A DNA stretch of 6,608 nucleotides from contig JAGREZ010000033.1 of NCBI GenBank assembly GCA_020446285.1, positions 1 through 6,608 on the forward strand, in the 5' to 3' direction. Below are positions 1-5,948 of the stretch, in pieces. Both the position numbers and the translations under genes were made by a program. The DNA is from Geminicoccaceae bacterium. Its GTDB lineage: Bacteria; Pseudomonadota; Alphaproteobacteria; Geminicoccales; Geminicoccaceae. Numbering within the stretch: position 1 is the stretch's first letter; each line of letters begins with the position of its first letter. Below the pieces are notes generated by a model, which saw only the letters and a list, made by a program, of their open reading frames with translations, ran no database searches and had not been told where the DNA came from.

Positions 1-28
1 AGGGACCGCCACGGTCCCTTGTCTTTCC
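1..28 (+). terminator. Probable rho-independent terminator of an upstream gene
   Basis: The window opens with a perfect 8-bp inverted repeat: AGGGACCG at 1-8 and CGGTCCCT at 12-19, with a 3-base loop. A T-rich run (TTGTCTTT) follows. This is the form of an intrinsic terminator for a plus-strand gene lying left of the window. The T tract is interrupted by G and C, and the stem could extend beyond base 1, so strength cannot be judged. It separates the importer operon from whatever precedes it. Confidence 0.55.
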
Positions 29-58
29 CTTGCTTCCTTCCTTCCCCGTTTCCCTCCC

Positions 59-73
59 CCTCGGTCACCGAGG
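59..73. promoter_or_regulatory. 15-bp perfect palindrome, possible operator
   Basis: CCTCGGT at 59-65 and ACCGAGG at 67-73 are exact reverse complements around one central C. The site lies about 105 bp upstream of the sugar-binding protein start, where an operator or activator site could sit. With a single central base it suits a dimeric protein site better than an RNA hairpin, although a 5-bp stem with a 5-base loop is possible. No regulator of the operon is in the window. Confidence 0.3.
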
Positions 74-97
74 TCGGGCATTGTGGTTGCATGGTCG

Positions 98-118
98 CGC
101 TTGAAGCACGCTTGAAGC
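98..118. repeat. Two tandem copies of a 10-bp repeat at 11-bp spacing
   Basis: CGCTTGAAGC occurs at 98-107 and again at 109-118. Each copy contains the odd-centred palindrome GCTTGAAGC. The start-to-start distance of 11 bp is about one helical turn, so two bound proteins would lie on the same DNA face. The repeat lies 60-80 bp before the importer operon start codon. Each TTGAAG could also serve as a weak -35 element, but no well-spaced convincing -10 follows, so no promoter is called. Confidence 0.4.
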
Positions 119-136
119 GCTGGTAGCCTTGTTGAA

Positions 137-155
137 TCGAAAAACGATGTTTCGA
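137..155. promoter_or_regulatory. Inverted repeat in the importer operon leader, possible operator
   Basis: TCGAAA at 137-142 and TTTCGA at 150-155 are exact inverted copies separated by 7 bases. The element ends 6 bp before the Shine-Dalgarno sequence AGGGAGG (162-168) of the sugar-binding protein gene. A repressor bound here would block transcription; as RNA it would be a 6-bp stem next to the ribosome site. CUT2 operons are often controlled by LacI- or DeoR-type regulators, but this site does not clearly match a family consensus. Confidence 0.3.
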
Positions 156-177
156 AAGAACAGGGAGGATTCAATCC

Positions 178-1155
178 ATGCACAGGGGCATGATCGCTCT
201 TGCCGGGCTTGCGGCTCTGGCTGTCGGTGGAATGGCCGTTCCGGCGCAGGCGCAGGACAAGCCCGTCGTGGCGCTCATTCCGGGTCTCACCACCGACGCC
301 TTCTACATCACCATGGAAAAGGGTGCGCAGGCGGCGGCCGACGAGCTCGGTGCGGAGCTGATCTTCCAGGGCGGGCCGGAGTTCAATCCGACCGTGCAGG
401 TGCCGGTGCTGCAGGCCGTGACCGCACGTCAGCCGGATGCGATCCTGATCGCACCGACCGACAAGCAGCAGCTCATAGCACCCATGAAGCAGGCATTCGA
501 CGCCGGAATCAGGATCATCACGGTCGATACCTTCATCGATGACGGCGTGTATCAGGATGGTGCCGGAGAAGGCGATTTCCCGCTTTCCTATGTCGCCTCC
601 GACAATGTGCTCGGCGGCGAGATGGCCGGCGATGCGCTTGCGAAGGCCATCGGCGAGGAGGGCAAGGTCTACGTCTCCAACGTCAAGCCCGGCATCTCGA
701 CGACCGACCAGCGCGAGGAAGGCTTCAAGAAGGCGATGGCGGACTATCCGAACATCGAGGTGCTGGAGACCCAGTTCAACGATGACGATGCCAACAAGGC
801 CGCCGCCCAGGTGCAGGCGGTCTTTGCCCGCAATCCCGATCTCAAGGGCGTGTTCGGTGCCAATCTCTTCTCGGCCATCGGTGCGGCCGACGGTGTCAAG
901 GCGCTGGGCAAGACCGGCGAGATCCGCGTGGTCGCCTTCGATACGCCGACCCGAATCGTCGATGACATCAAGTCCGGCCTGATCGACATGGCGATCGCCC
1001 AGCATCCCTACGATATCGGCTATGAGGGTGTGAAGGCGGCCGTGGCGGCGATCAATGGCGAGACCATCGAGACCTCGATCGGCACCGGTTTCACGGTGAT
1101 GGACGCCTCGAACATCGACAATCCCGAGGTGCGCGAGCGGATCTATTCCGAATAG
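178..1155 (+). CDS. Sugar ABC transporter, periplasmic substrate-binding protein (CUT2 type)
   Basis: This is the periplasmic receptor of the importer encoded here; it binds a sugar and delivers it to the permease. Residues 1-25 form a Sec signal peptide: a short basic start, a hydrophobic core and a probable cut after VPAQA, before QDKP. The mature part has a type I periplasmic-binding fold of the ribose/xylose class (Peripla_BP_4). Recognisable stretches are the first strand VVALIPGLTTDAFY (30-43), DAILIAPTD (87-95), the SDN segment (141-143), VVAFDTP (251-257) and AIAQHPYDIGYEGV (272-285). The length of 325 residues is normal. The ATG at 178 is supported by AGGGAGG at 162-168, nine bases upstream; the next in-frame ATG (190) would be poorly spaced. 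First gene of the operon, with 18 bp to the permease. The ligand cannot be told; ribose, fructose, xylose, a polyol or another small sugar all fit. The family is secure and the ligand open. Confidence 0.93.
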   Translation: MHRGMIALAGLAALAVGGMAVPAQAQDKPVVALIPGLTTDAFYITMEKGAQAAADELGAELIFQGGPEFNPTVQVPVLQAVTARQPDAILIAPTDKQQLIAPMKQAFDAGIRIITVDTFIDDGVYQDGAGEGDFPLSYVASDNVLGGEMAGDALAKAIGEEGKVYVSNVKPGISTTDQREEGFKKAMADYPNIEVLETQFNDDDANKAAAQVQAVFARNPDLKGVFGANLFSAIGAADGVKALGKTGEIRVVAFDTPTRIVDDIKSGLIDMAIAQHPYDIGYEGVKAAVAAINGETIETSIGTGFTVMDASNIDNPEVRERIYSE

Positions 1156-1173
1156 TCCGCGAACATTCCGATC

Positions 1174-2202
1174 GTGAGCGCATCATCGGGCGATGACAGC
1201 GAGGGCCGGAGGCATCCGGCTCTCGCATTCCTCGTCAGGGCATGGCCCTGGCTGTTCCTGTTCATGCTTTGCGTCTTCTTCGAGACATGGGCGCGGGCCA
1301 GTTACGGTATCTCGTTCCTTTTCAACAGGTTCAATCTCCAGAGCATCGCCCTCTTCGCGGCCTTCCCGCTGCTGCTGGGGCTCGGCCAGACCTTCGTCAT
1401 CATCGCCGGCGGCATCGATCTGTCGGTGGGCTTCGTCATGGGTCTCGCAGCGGTGGTCATGGCGCGGGTCATGCAGTCTATCACACCGCTCGATCCGGCG
1501 CTCGCCCTGCTCTGTGGCATCATCGCCGCCATCCTGATCTCGCTGGTTCCCGGCTGGATCAACGGCACGCTGATCTCGCGGCTGCGCGTTCCGCCCTTCA
1601 TCGGCACGCTCGGCATGTTCGGTGTTGCGCGCGGCGCGGGTTTCCTGACGGCCGGCGGAACGACGGTTCCGGTCAACAATGAATGGCTGTTCGCCATGGG
1701 GAATTCGCGGATCCTGGAGATTCCCGTTCCCGTGATCATCACCGTGCTGATTCTGATCGCCATGCACTGGGCGCTCAGCCAGTCGAGATTCGGCCAGTAC
1801 ACCTACGCCATCGGCGGCAATCGTACGGCGGCGGTACGCTCGGGCATCAATGTGCGCCGGCACACGCTCTATCTCTACATGATCTCGGCCGCCTGTGCCG
1901 GAGTCGCCGGGATGATCTACACCGCCCGCTTTTCCGCAGGTGCTGCCCAGGCGGGCGAGCCGATCCTGCTCGATTCCATCGCCGCCGTGGTCATCGGCGG
2001 CGCCTCGCTCTTCGGCGGGTCGGGGACGATCATCGGCACGCTCATCGGCGCACTCATCATCGCCATCATCCAGTACGGCCTCGTCTTCATCAATGTCGAG
2101 CCGTTCTGGCAGTTCGTTGCCGTCGGCATCGTCATCATCGTCTCGGTCCTGATCGACCAGAGCCGCGAGAAGCTCACGGGAGACCGGCATGACAGCGACT
2201 GA
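1174..2202 (+). CDS. Sugar ABC transporter, inner-membrane permease (CUT2/BPD_transp_2 family)
   Basis: The transmembrane channel subunit, expected to act as a homodimer in the inner membrane. The 342 residues contain a short hydrophilic N-terminus (1-18) and then many hydrophobic segments, with about eight to ten helices likely. The family hallmark GGIDLSVG lies at 79-86 and the conserved PPFIGTLGM segment at 140-148. The cytoplasmic loop YAIGGNRTAAVRSGINVRR (211-229) matches the region of RbsC-like permeases that contacts the ATPase. The glycine-rich GGASLFGGSGTIIGTLIGAL stretch (275-294) is also typical. The start is GTG at 1174, 18 bp after the binding-protein stop. No clear Shine-Dalgarno sequence precedes it, so translation may depend on coupling to the upstream gene. 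The next in-frame ATG (residue 31) would remove part of the first membrane segment, which favours GTG. The 3' end overlaps the ATPase gene by 14 bp. Confidence 0.92.
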   Translation: MSASSGDDSEGRRHPALAFLVRAWPWLFLFMLCVFFETWARASYGISFLFNRFNLQSIALFAAFPLLLGLGQTFVIIAGGIDLSVGFVMGLAAVVMARVMQSITPLDPALALLCGIIAAILISLVPGWINGTLISRLRVPPFIGTLGMFGVARGAGFLTAGGTTVPVNNEWLFAMGNSRILEIPVPVIITVLILIAMHWALSQSRFGQYTYAIGGNRTAAVRSGINVRRHTLYLYMISAACAGVAGMIYTARFSAGAAQAGEPILLDSIAAVVIGGASLFGGSGTIIGTLIGALIIAIIQYGLVFINVEPFWQFVAVGIVIIVSVLIDQSREKLTGDRHDSD

Positions 2203-2971
2203 AGCGACGGCCGCACACCCGGCCACGGACGAGGGGCCGGTGCTTCGCTGCACCGACCTTTCCAAGCGCTTCGGCGGTGTTCATGCGCTGGAGAAGGTGA
2301 GTTTCGAGGTCCGTCGCGGCGAAGTCCTGGCTCTTGCTGGCGACAATGGCGCCGGCAAGTCGACCCTCATCAAGACCATCTCGGGCGTGCACAGGCCCGA
2401 CGAGGGCGAGATCCGCTACAAGGGCGAACGGGTGGTTCTGGACAATCCGCGCCATGCCCGCGAAATCGGCATCGAGACGATCTATCAGGATCTGGCGCTC
2501 GCCGACAATCTCGACGTCGGCGCGAATGTCTTCCTCGGTCGCGAACCGACGACCCGGCTGTTCGGTCTCGAGCGGCTCGACCGCCCGAAGATGCGCGCGG
2601 TCGCCCACGACGTGCTCGAGACACTCGACATCGATATTCCCGAACGCAAGCTGCACGAGCCCGTGCGCAATCTTTCCGGTGGCCAGCGGCAGGCGGTGGC
2701 GATCGGCAGGGCGATCTACTGGAACGCCGAACTGCTCATCATGGACGAGCCGACGGCAGCGCTCGGCGTGCCCGAGCAGCGCAAGGTCAAGGAGCTGATC
2801 CTGCGACTGAAGACGCAGAATGTCGCCATCATCTTCATCAGCCACAATCTGGTGGACATCTTCGATGTCAGCGACCGCATCATGGTCCTGCGCCGGGGTA
2901 TCAAGGCGGGAGAACGCCGCCCAAGCGAGACCGACCACAACGAGGTGGTGCGGCTGATGATCGGCGGCTGA
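2189..2971 (+). CDS. Sugar ABC transporter, single-domain ATPase subunit
   Basis: Powers sugar import by ATP hydrolysis on the cytoplasmic face of the permease. One complete ABC domain is visible: Walker A GDNGAGKST (51-59), Q-loop Gln100 (IYQD), signature LSGGQRQ (162-168), Walker B ELLIMDEP (181-188) with catalytic Glu187, the D-loop region (AALG, 190-193) and switch His219 (ISHN). At 260 residues it has only one nucleotide-binding domain, whereas RbsA/MglA/XylG-type CUT2 ATPases are about 500 residues with two. It therefore probably works as a homodimer, as in the rhizobial FrcA type. The ATG at 2189 overlaps the permease 3' end by 14 bp. GGGAG at 2178-2182, six bases upstream, gives a good ribosome site inside the permease gene, which implies tight co-expression. 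The stop lies 15 bp from the convergent carbonic anhydrase stop. No sugar kinase or dehydrogenase follows, so the catabolic genes must be elsewhere. Confidence 0.94.
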   Translation: MTATEATAAHPATDEGPVLRCTDLSKRFGGVHALEKVSFEVRRGEVLALAGDNGAGKSTLIKTISGVHRPDEGEIRYKGERVVLDNPRHAREIGIETIYQDLALADNLDVGANVFLGREPTTRLFGLERLDRPKMRAVAHDVLETLDIDIPERKLHEPVRNLSGGQRQAVAIGRAIYWNAELLIMDEPTAALGVPEQRKVKELILRLKTQNVAIIFISHNLVDIFDVSDRIMVLRRGIKAGERRPSETDHNEVVRLMIGG

Positions 2972-2986
2972 TGAACCGGCGTCCGC

Positions 2987-4126
2987 TCAGTCGAGCGTCA
3001 GGCGCCGTGCGTTGAGCGCCTGAACCGGGCGGGCATTGTTGTGCGGCATGGCCGCGGCGAGCGCCTGGATGTCCATGGGCGAGGCGGTGATCGGCTGGTC
3101 GAGCACATGCCATGCCACACCCTCCGAACAGGGCGGCGTGGTCAGCGAGCCGGTATAGCGGAAATAGTCCAGCCTCGGCGGCAGCACATCGGCGGCGCTC
3201 ACATGGACCCCCGGCACCGCCACCGGGTCCCCCTCCGCCGGCGTATAGGCGCGCATCGCGGCAATGAGCGGATTGACCGGACCGGCATCGATCATGACAC
3301 CGACGACGGCAAGCTGCCCGTGCCTGTTCTGATGGACGAGATGCAGTTCCATGGGCGCCGTGCGCCCGTTCACGACATGCTCGCTCGGTGCATGCACATG
3401 GAGTTGCAGGAGATCGTAGCGCATTCCCTCGATCTCCAGCCAGCTTCCCGGCGCATAGTCGATCTGAACGGTGTGACCGTTGTTGCGGATGCCGAGCGGC
3501 GTCTGCCGGTAGTTGAAATGCAGCTCGGAATGCGCACCGCGCGATGCCGAAGCGAGATCGACCGGGGATTGCGCCTTGCCGCTGGCGCAGGTCCGGAAGG
3601 CGGGCGAGAGGTCGCCCCAGTGTTCGGGGCCCTCTGCGCCGGCATAGCTCCAGTGCTGGCCGCCGGTAGCCGAATGGCCGGCGGCCGTGGTGGTGGTGTG
3701 CCCGCCGGTCATGCCGGTGATGGCCGCATCTCCGGCGCGGCCGGCGCCCGTGGCATGCTCGCGCGCACCCGATGTCAGGTTCACGGGCTCCCGGTGATTG
3801 CCCGCCGTCGCCGTGTAGCGGTAGGGATCGCTTCCGGTGTCGATACGATCGGCGCTATCAATGCGATCGGCGGCGGCGAAGATCCGCTCCGGCTCATGCA
3901 GCGGAGCCGGCGCGGCCTGCTGCATGGGCGCCGGAACGGGTTCGGTGATGGACATGCGCCGCTGTGGCACGGGCCGGCCATAGGCATCGTAGGACATCGC
4001 CTGCACCCCGGCGGTCTGCGGCTGGACCACCGGCGGCGATGCCGGGTAAGGCTGCATGAGATGATCCGTGCAGCCGGCGAAAGCGAGAATGACGGTGCCA
4101 GGAACGAACCAGCGGCGAACCGGCAT
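2987..4126 (-). CDS. Alpha-class carbonic anhydrase, exported, with long N-terminal linker
   Basis: Interconverts CO2 and bicarbonate using zinc. The catalytic domain covers about residues 155-379. Zinc ligands are His243 and His245 (LHVHAPSEH) and His262 (ELHLVH). The gatekeeper Glu249 and Thr329 (SLTTPPC) and the proton-shuttle His218 (NNGH) are present. Cys180 and Cys333 match the disulfide of bacterial exported enzymes. All key residues are intact, so it should be active. The N-terminus (RRWFVPGTVILAFAGC) is a signal sequence with a possible lipobox at Cys19. Phe at -3 is atypical for a lipobox, so either a membrane-anchored lipoprotein or a soluble periplasmic protein is possible. Residues 20-155 are Pro/Ala/Gly/Thr-rich and probably disordered, which makes the protein much longer than the usual ~250 residues. 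The ATG at 4126 is preceded by GTGAGG (4137-4132 on the minus strand) with five bases between. The gene converges on the importer operon and diverges from the TIR-STAND gene. Confidence 0.93.
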   Translation of the reverse strand: MPVRRWFVPGTVILAFAGCTDHLMQPYPASPPVVQPQTAGVQAMSYDAYGRPVPQRRMSITEPVPAPMQQAAPAPLHEPERIFAAADRIDSADRIDTGSDPYRYTATAGNHREPVNLTSGAREHATGAGRAGDAAITGMTGGHTTTTAAGHSATGGQHWSYAGAEGPEHWGDLSPAFRTCASGKAQSPVDLASASRGAHSELHFNYRQTPLGIRNNGHTVQIDYAPGSWLEIEGMRYDLLQLHVHAPSEHVVNGRTAPMELHLVHQNRHGQLAVVGVMIDAGPVNPLIAAMRAYTPAEGDPVAVPGVHVSAADVLPPRLDYFRYTGSLTTPPCSEGVAWHVLDQPITASPMDIQALAAAMPHNNARPVQALNARRLTLD

Positions 4127-4159
4127 GAGAACCTCACGAACATGAATTTAACTATAGGT

Positions 4160-4189
4160 AGAATAGACTCGCATTTGATATACCATCAA
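4160..4189 (-). promoter_or_regulatory. Probable sigma70-type promoter of the carbonic anhydrase gene
   Basis: Read on the minus strand, TTGATG (4189-4184) lies 18 bases before TATTCT (4165-4160). Each hexamer matches four of six consensus positions. Transcription would start near 4153, leaving a short leader of about 27 bases that includes the GTGAGG ribosome site. The -35 element lies inside the palindrome at 4175-4189, so a protein bound there would directly affect polymerase. This was assigned by eye and no alternative was ranked. Confidence 0.4.
4175..4189. promoter_or_regulatory. Palindrome TTGAT-N5-ATCAA, candidate operator
   Basis: TTGAT at 4175-4179 and ATCAA at 4185-4189 are exact inverted copies around five bases. 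It resembles an FNR/FixK box, but that motif has four central bases, not five. It also satisfies the loose T-N11-A dyad of LysR-type sites. It covers the proposed -35 of the carbonic anhydrase promoter. A second site of the same form lies 99 bp to the right. Confidence 0.4.
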
Positions 4190-4273
4190 GGGAATTCATT
4201 TGATGACCCGCGGCGGGGTTATGCGAGCGGCGGACAATGCGGGAATGGCATCGGAAGCGGAGACGATATACAG

Positions 4274-4288
4274 TTGACATCAAGTCAA
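4274..4288. promoter_or_regulatory. Palindrome TTGAC-N5-GTCAA, candidate operator
   Basis: TTGAC at 4274-4278 and GTCAA at 4284-4288 are inverted copies with the same 5-bp centre length as the site at 4175-4189. The left arm is part of a TTGACA hexamer that could be a -35 element toward the TIR-STAND gene. An overlapping palindrome TCAAATTGA (4285-4293) extends the symmetry. Two like sites, each near one of the divergent genes, suggest a shared regulator; none is encoded in the window between them. Confidence 0.4.
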
Positions 4289-4370
4289 ATTGAAAATGTG
4301 CTGTAACTCACTTTCATTTCTCGTCAAAGTTGATAAGTATCGTAAGTAAGTGTCTTCCATATCCAATACA

Positions 4371-4383
4371 GATGGTAACCATC
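4371..4383. promoter_or_regulatory. Perfect 13-bp palindrome before the TIR-STAND gene
   Basis: GATGGT at 4371-4376 and ACCATC at 4378-4383 are exact inverted copies around one A. The site ends 40 bp before the chosen ATG at 4424 and so probably lies in the leader or at the promoter start region. It could bind a dimeric repressor. It cannot form a good RNA hairpin without opening the centre. Confidence 0.35.
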
Positions 4384-4423
4384 ACTGTTTTTGGATGTAC
4401 ATTGCTTCAGCGCGACAGGTCAC

Positions 4424-5938
4424 ATGCATTACTCCGATCTGAGCCAGACTGTCAGCCTCGATCTGTTCGTCGGATACGCGCCCGAGGACCGGTCGGAGGC
4501 CGATTCGCTGATCGGGCGTCTCATCGGGCGCTTCGATATCGGCCATATCTGCCATGCGGAGAGCAGGAACGCACAGGCGGTGGACCGGCGCATGCTTTCG
4601 GGCCTCGAACGATGCAGCATCGCCGTGCTGCTCGCCTCGAGGGCCTGCCCGGTCGAACGGCTGCTGCCGCGCGCCCTGCTCGACAGGGCGATCGCTGCCG
4701 GCAAGACGGTCGTCGTCCTGCATCTCGATGGCGAGGACAGCAGCGTCGACGCATGCCCGGGTGCCATTCACCAGCCGGCCGAAACCGACGGAACCATTCC
4801 CGCGGCCCGCCCCCTGCATCACTCCGCACTGCTCGACACGATCGTGCACAAGCTGGTCGCCCTTTCGGCCCGACTGCTGCCGATGGAACTCGCCGAGACA
4901 CCGGCTTCCTTCAGCCTGCCGGCTCCGGCCGGAATGGCGACCGCCCTGCCCCGACGCCGGCGCATTCACGGGCGGGAGCGGGAACTGTCGCTGATCGTCT
5001 CGTTTCTCGACCGCGACGGCCCGGCCATGGTCCTCGTCGATGGCGGTGCGGGTATCGGCAAGACCTCGGTTCTCGAGGCCGTGGCGCATGAACCCGCCAT
5101 AGCGGCACGGTTCGGGCTGCGCCGATGCTTTCTCCCGCTCGACGGCGTGTCCAGCGCATGTGATGCGTTCACCCGGTTGGCGGAAGTCCTCGATCTCGAA
5201 CCGAACCTCTTCTGCGAGGCGGATATCCGCACGGAACTCTCGCGTGCGCCCGCCCTCATCCTCGCCGACGATCTCGGCCGTGGCCTCGATGCCGTCGATG
5301 CGCGGGCGCTGGCCGAAGCGATCGTCGGTCTCCTCAGGGATACGGGCGCGAGCCTGATCGCCACGACCGAGCCCGGCATGGTCGTTGCCGAATGCGACAT
5401 GCGGCCGGTTCCGCTCGACGGGCTCGACGAGGGATCACTGCGTTCGATGCTGTTTGCCACCGCGCGCGGGATCGCCGCGATCGATGACGGTCTCTCGCCG
5501 CTGCTCGCCGAACTGCGCGGCAATCCGCTTGCCCTTCGCCTGCTCGCATCGGCCTGCCGCAACGATGCGTCGCTGTCCGATGTCGGAGACGCATGGGAAC
5601 GCGCGGCCCAAAGGCTGAACGGGAACGATTGTCCGGGAATGACAGCACTCGCGGCGGCGATCGAACGCGCCGGTGGCATCGAACGGCTCGGCGCCACATT
5701 GTCGCTGCTCGCCTCGACACCGGAGGGATTGCCGCTCGAACATCTGGAGGAGCGGCTCCCGGCGGGTGGATTCCTTGCGGTCATTTCGCTGCTCGATGCG
5801 GATCTGGCGGATCTGAACGGCCCGCGCATACGGCTGATCCCCGGCATCGCGGCCATCCTGCCGACCGTTCAGGCGGCACTCGCGGGGCATGCGGCGATGT
5901 TCGGGAACCGCACAGAACTGGCTGGTGTCCCGAACTAG
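4424..5938 (+). CDS. TIR-like domain / STAND (NB-ARC-type) P-loop NTPase protein
   Basis: Probable signalling or defence-type NTPase; function unproven. Residues 12-100 look like a TIR-family domain: first strand LDLFVGYAPEDR (12-23), a central IAVLLASRACP strand (66-76) and AGKTVVVLHLDG (92-103). The glutamate used by NAD-cleaving TIR domains is not evident; the expected place in PRALLDRA (82-89) has Ala/Leu. A linker leads to HGRERELSLI (182-191) and the NTPase: Walker A GGAGIGKT (207-214), Walker B ALILADDL (277-284), sensor-like SLIATTEPG (310-318) and the NB-ARC motif GNPLAL (366-371). Residues 415-480 resemble a winged helix. The protein then ends, with no TPR, WD40 or LRR sensor repeats. 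The ATG at 4424 has AGG four bases upstream; a TTG at 4391 in the same frame lacks a ribosome site. GC content and codon use match the neighbours. Family assignment of the NTPase is firm, that of the TIR part moderate. Confidence 0.8.
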   Translation: MHYSDLSQTVSLDLFVGYAPEDRSEADSLIGRLIGRFDIGHICHAESRNAQAVDRRMLSGLERCSIAVLLASRACPVERLLPRALLDRAIAAGKTVVVLHLDGEDSSVDACPGAIHQPAETDGTIPAARPLHHSALLDTIVHKLVALSARLLPMELAETPASFSLPAPAGMATALPRRRRIHGRERELSLIVSFLDRDGPAMVLVDGGAGIGKTSVLEAVAHEPAIAARFGLRRCFLPLDGVSSACDAFTRLAEVLDLEPNLFCEADIRTELSRAPALILADDLGRGLDAVDARALAEAIVGLLRDTGASLIATTEPGMVVAECDMRPVPLDGLDEGSLRSMLFATARGIAAIDDGLSPLLAELRGNPLALRLLASACRNDASLSDVGDAWERAAQRLNGNDCPGMTALAAAIERAGGIERLGATLSLLASTPEGLPLEHLEERLPAGGFLAVISLLDADLADLNGPRIRLIPGIAAILPTVQAALAGHAAMFGNRTELAGVPN

Positions 5939-5948
5939 AACGAGCTAT

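Larger units (their letters stand above)
4127..4423. other. Divergent intergenic region between carbonic anhydrase and TIR-STAND genes
   Basis: About 300 bp without a convincing gene. It is clearly more AT-rich than its surroundings, apart from a GC-rich island around 4205-4260. It must contain the promoters of both flanking genes. TTGA or its complement TCAA occurs nine times between 4175 and 4333 (4175, 4186, 4200, 4274, 4280, 4285, 4290, 4324, 4330), several as inverted pairs. On the plus strand TTGACA (4274-4279) is a perfect -35-like hexamer and TTGATA (4330-4335) a near match, but neither has a well-placed -10, so the TIR-STAND promoter is not assigned. Confidence 0.6.

Noticed and set aside
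129..542. 137-codon plus-strand frame starting before the binding-protein gene
   Set aside because: It overlaps the signal peptide and mature start of the binding protein in another frame. It is Arg/Gly/His-rich and without a ribosome site.
1183..2265. 360-codon open frame on the minus strand
   Set aside because: It is antisense to the whole permease gene. Its translation is Asp/Glu/Arg-rich with no fold-like pattern, a usual by-product of GC-rich codon use.
2984..2997. Small hairpin CGCTC-N4-GAGCG at the carbonic anhydrase stop
   Set aside because: Only 5 bp of stem and no T-run on either strand, so not called a terminator.
4175..4189. FNR/FixK-type box
   Set aside because: The arms match TTGAT and ATCAA, but the spacer is five bases rather than four, which breaks the known motif. 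Kept only as an unnamed palindrome.
4221..4277. 18-codon plus-strand frame in the divergent intergenic region
   Set aside because: The G-rich stretch before its ATG is only two bases away, the peptide has no features, and it is too short to support without conservation.
3041..4306. 421-codon open frame on the plus strand
   Set aside because: It lies opposite the carbonic anhydrase, which has all catalytic residues. The plus-strand product is Arg/Gly/His-rich and matches nothing recognisable.
4391..4423. TTG start giving an 11-residue longer TIR-STAND protein
   Set aside because: No Shine-Dalgarno sequence precedes it. The extra residues are not part of the TIR-like domain, and ATG 4424 is better placed.
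4966..5856. 296-codon minus-strand open frame
   Set aside because: Ser/Arg-rich shadow of the NTPase part of the TIR-STAND gene, with no ribosome site or domain.
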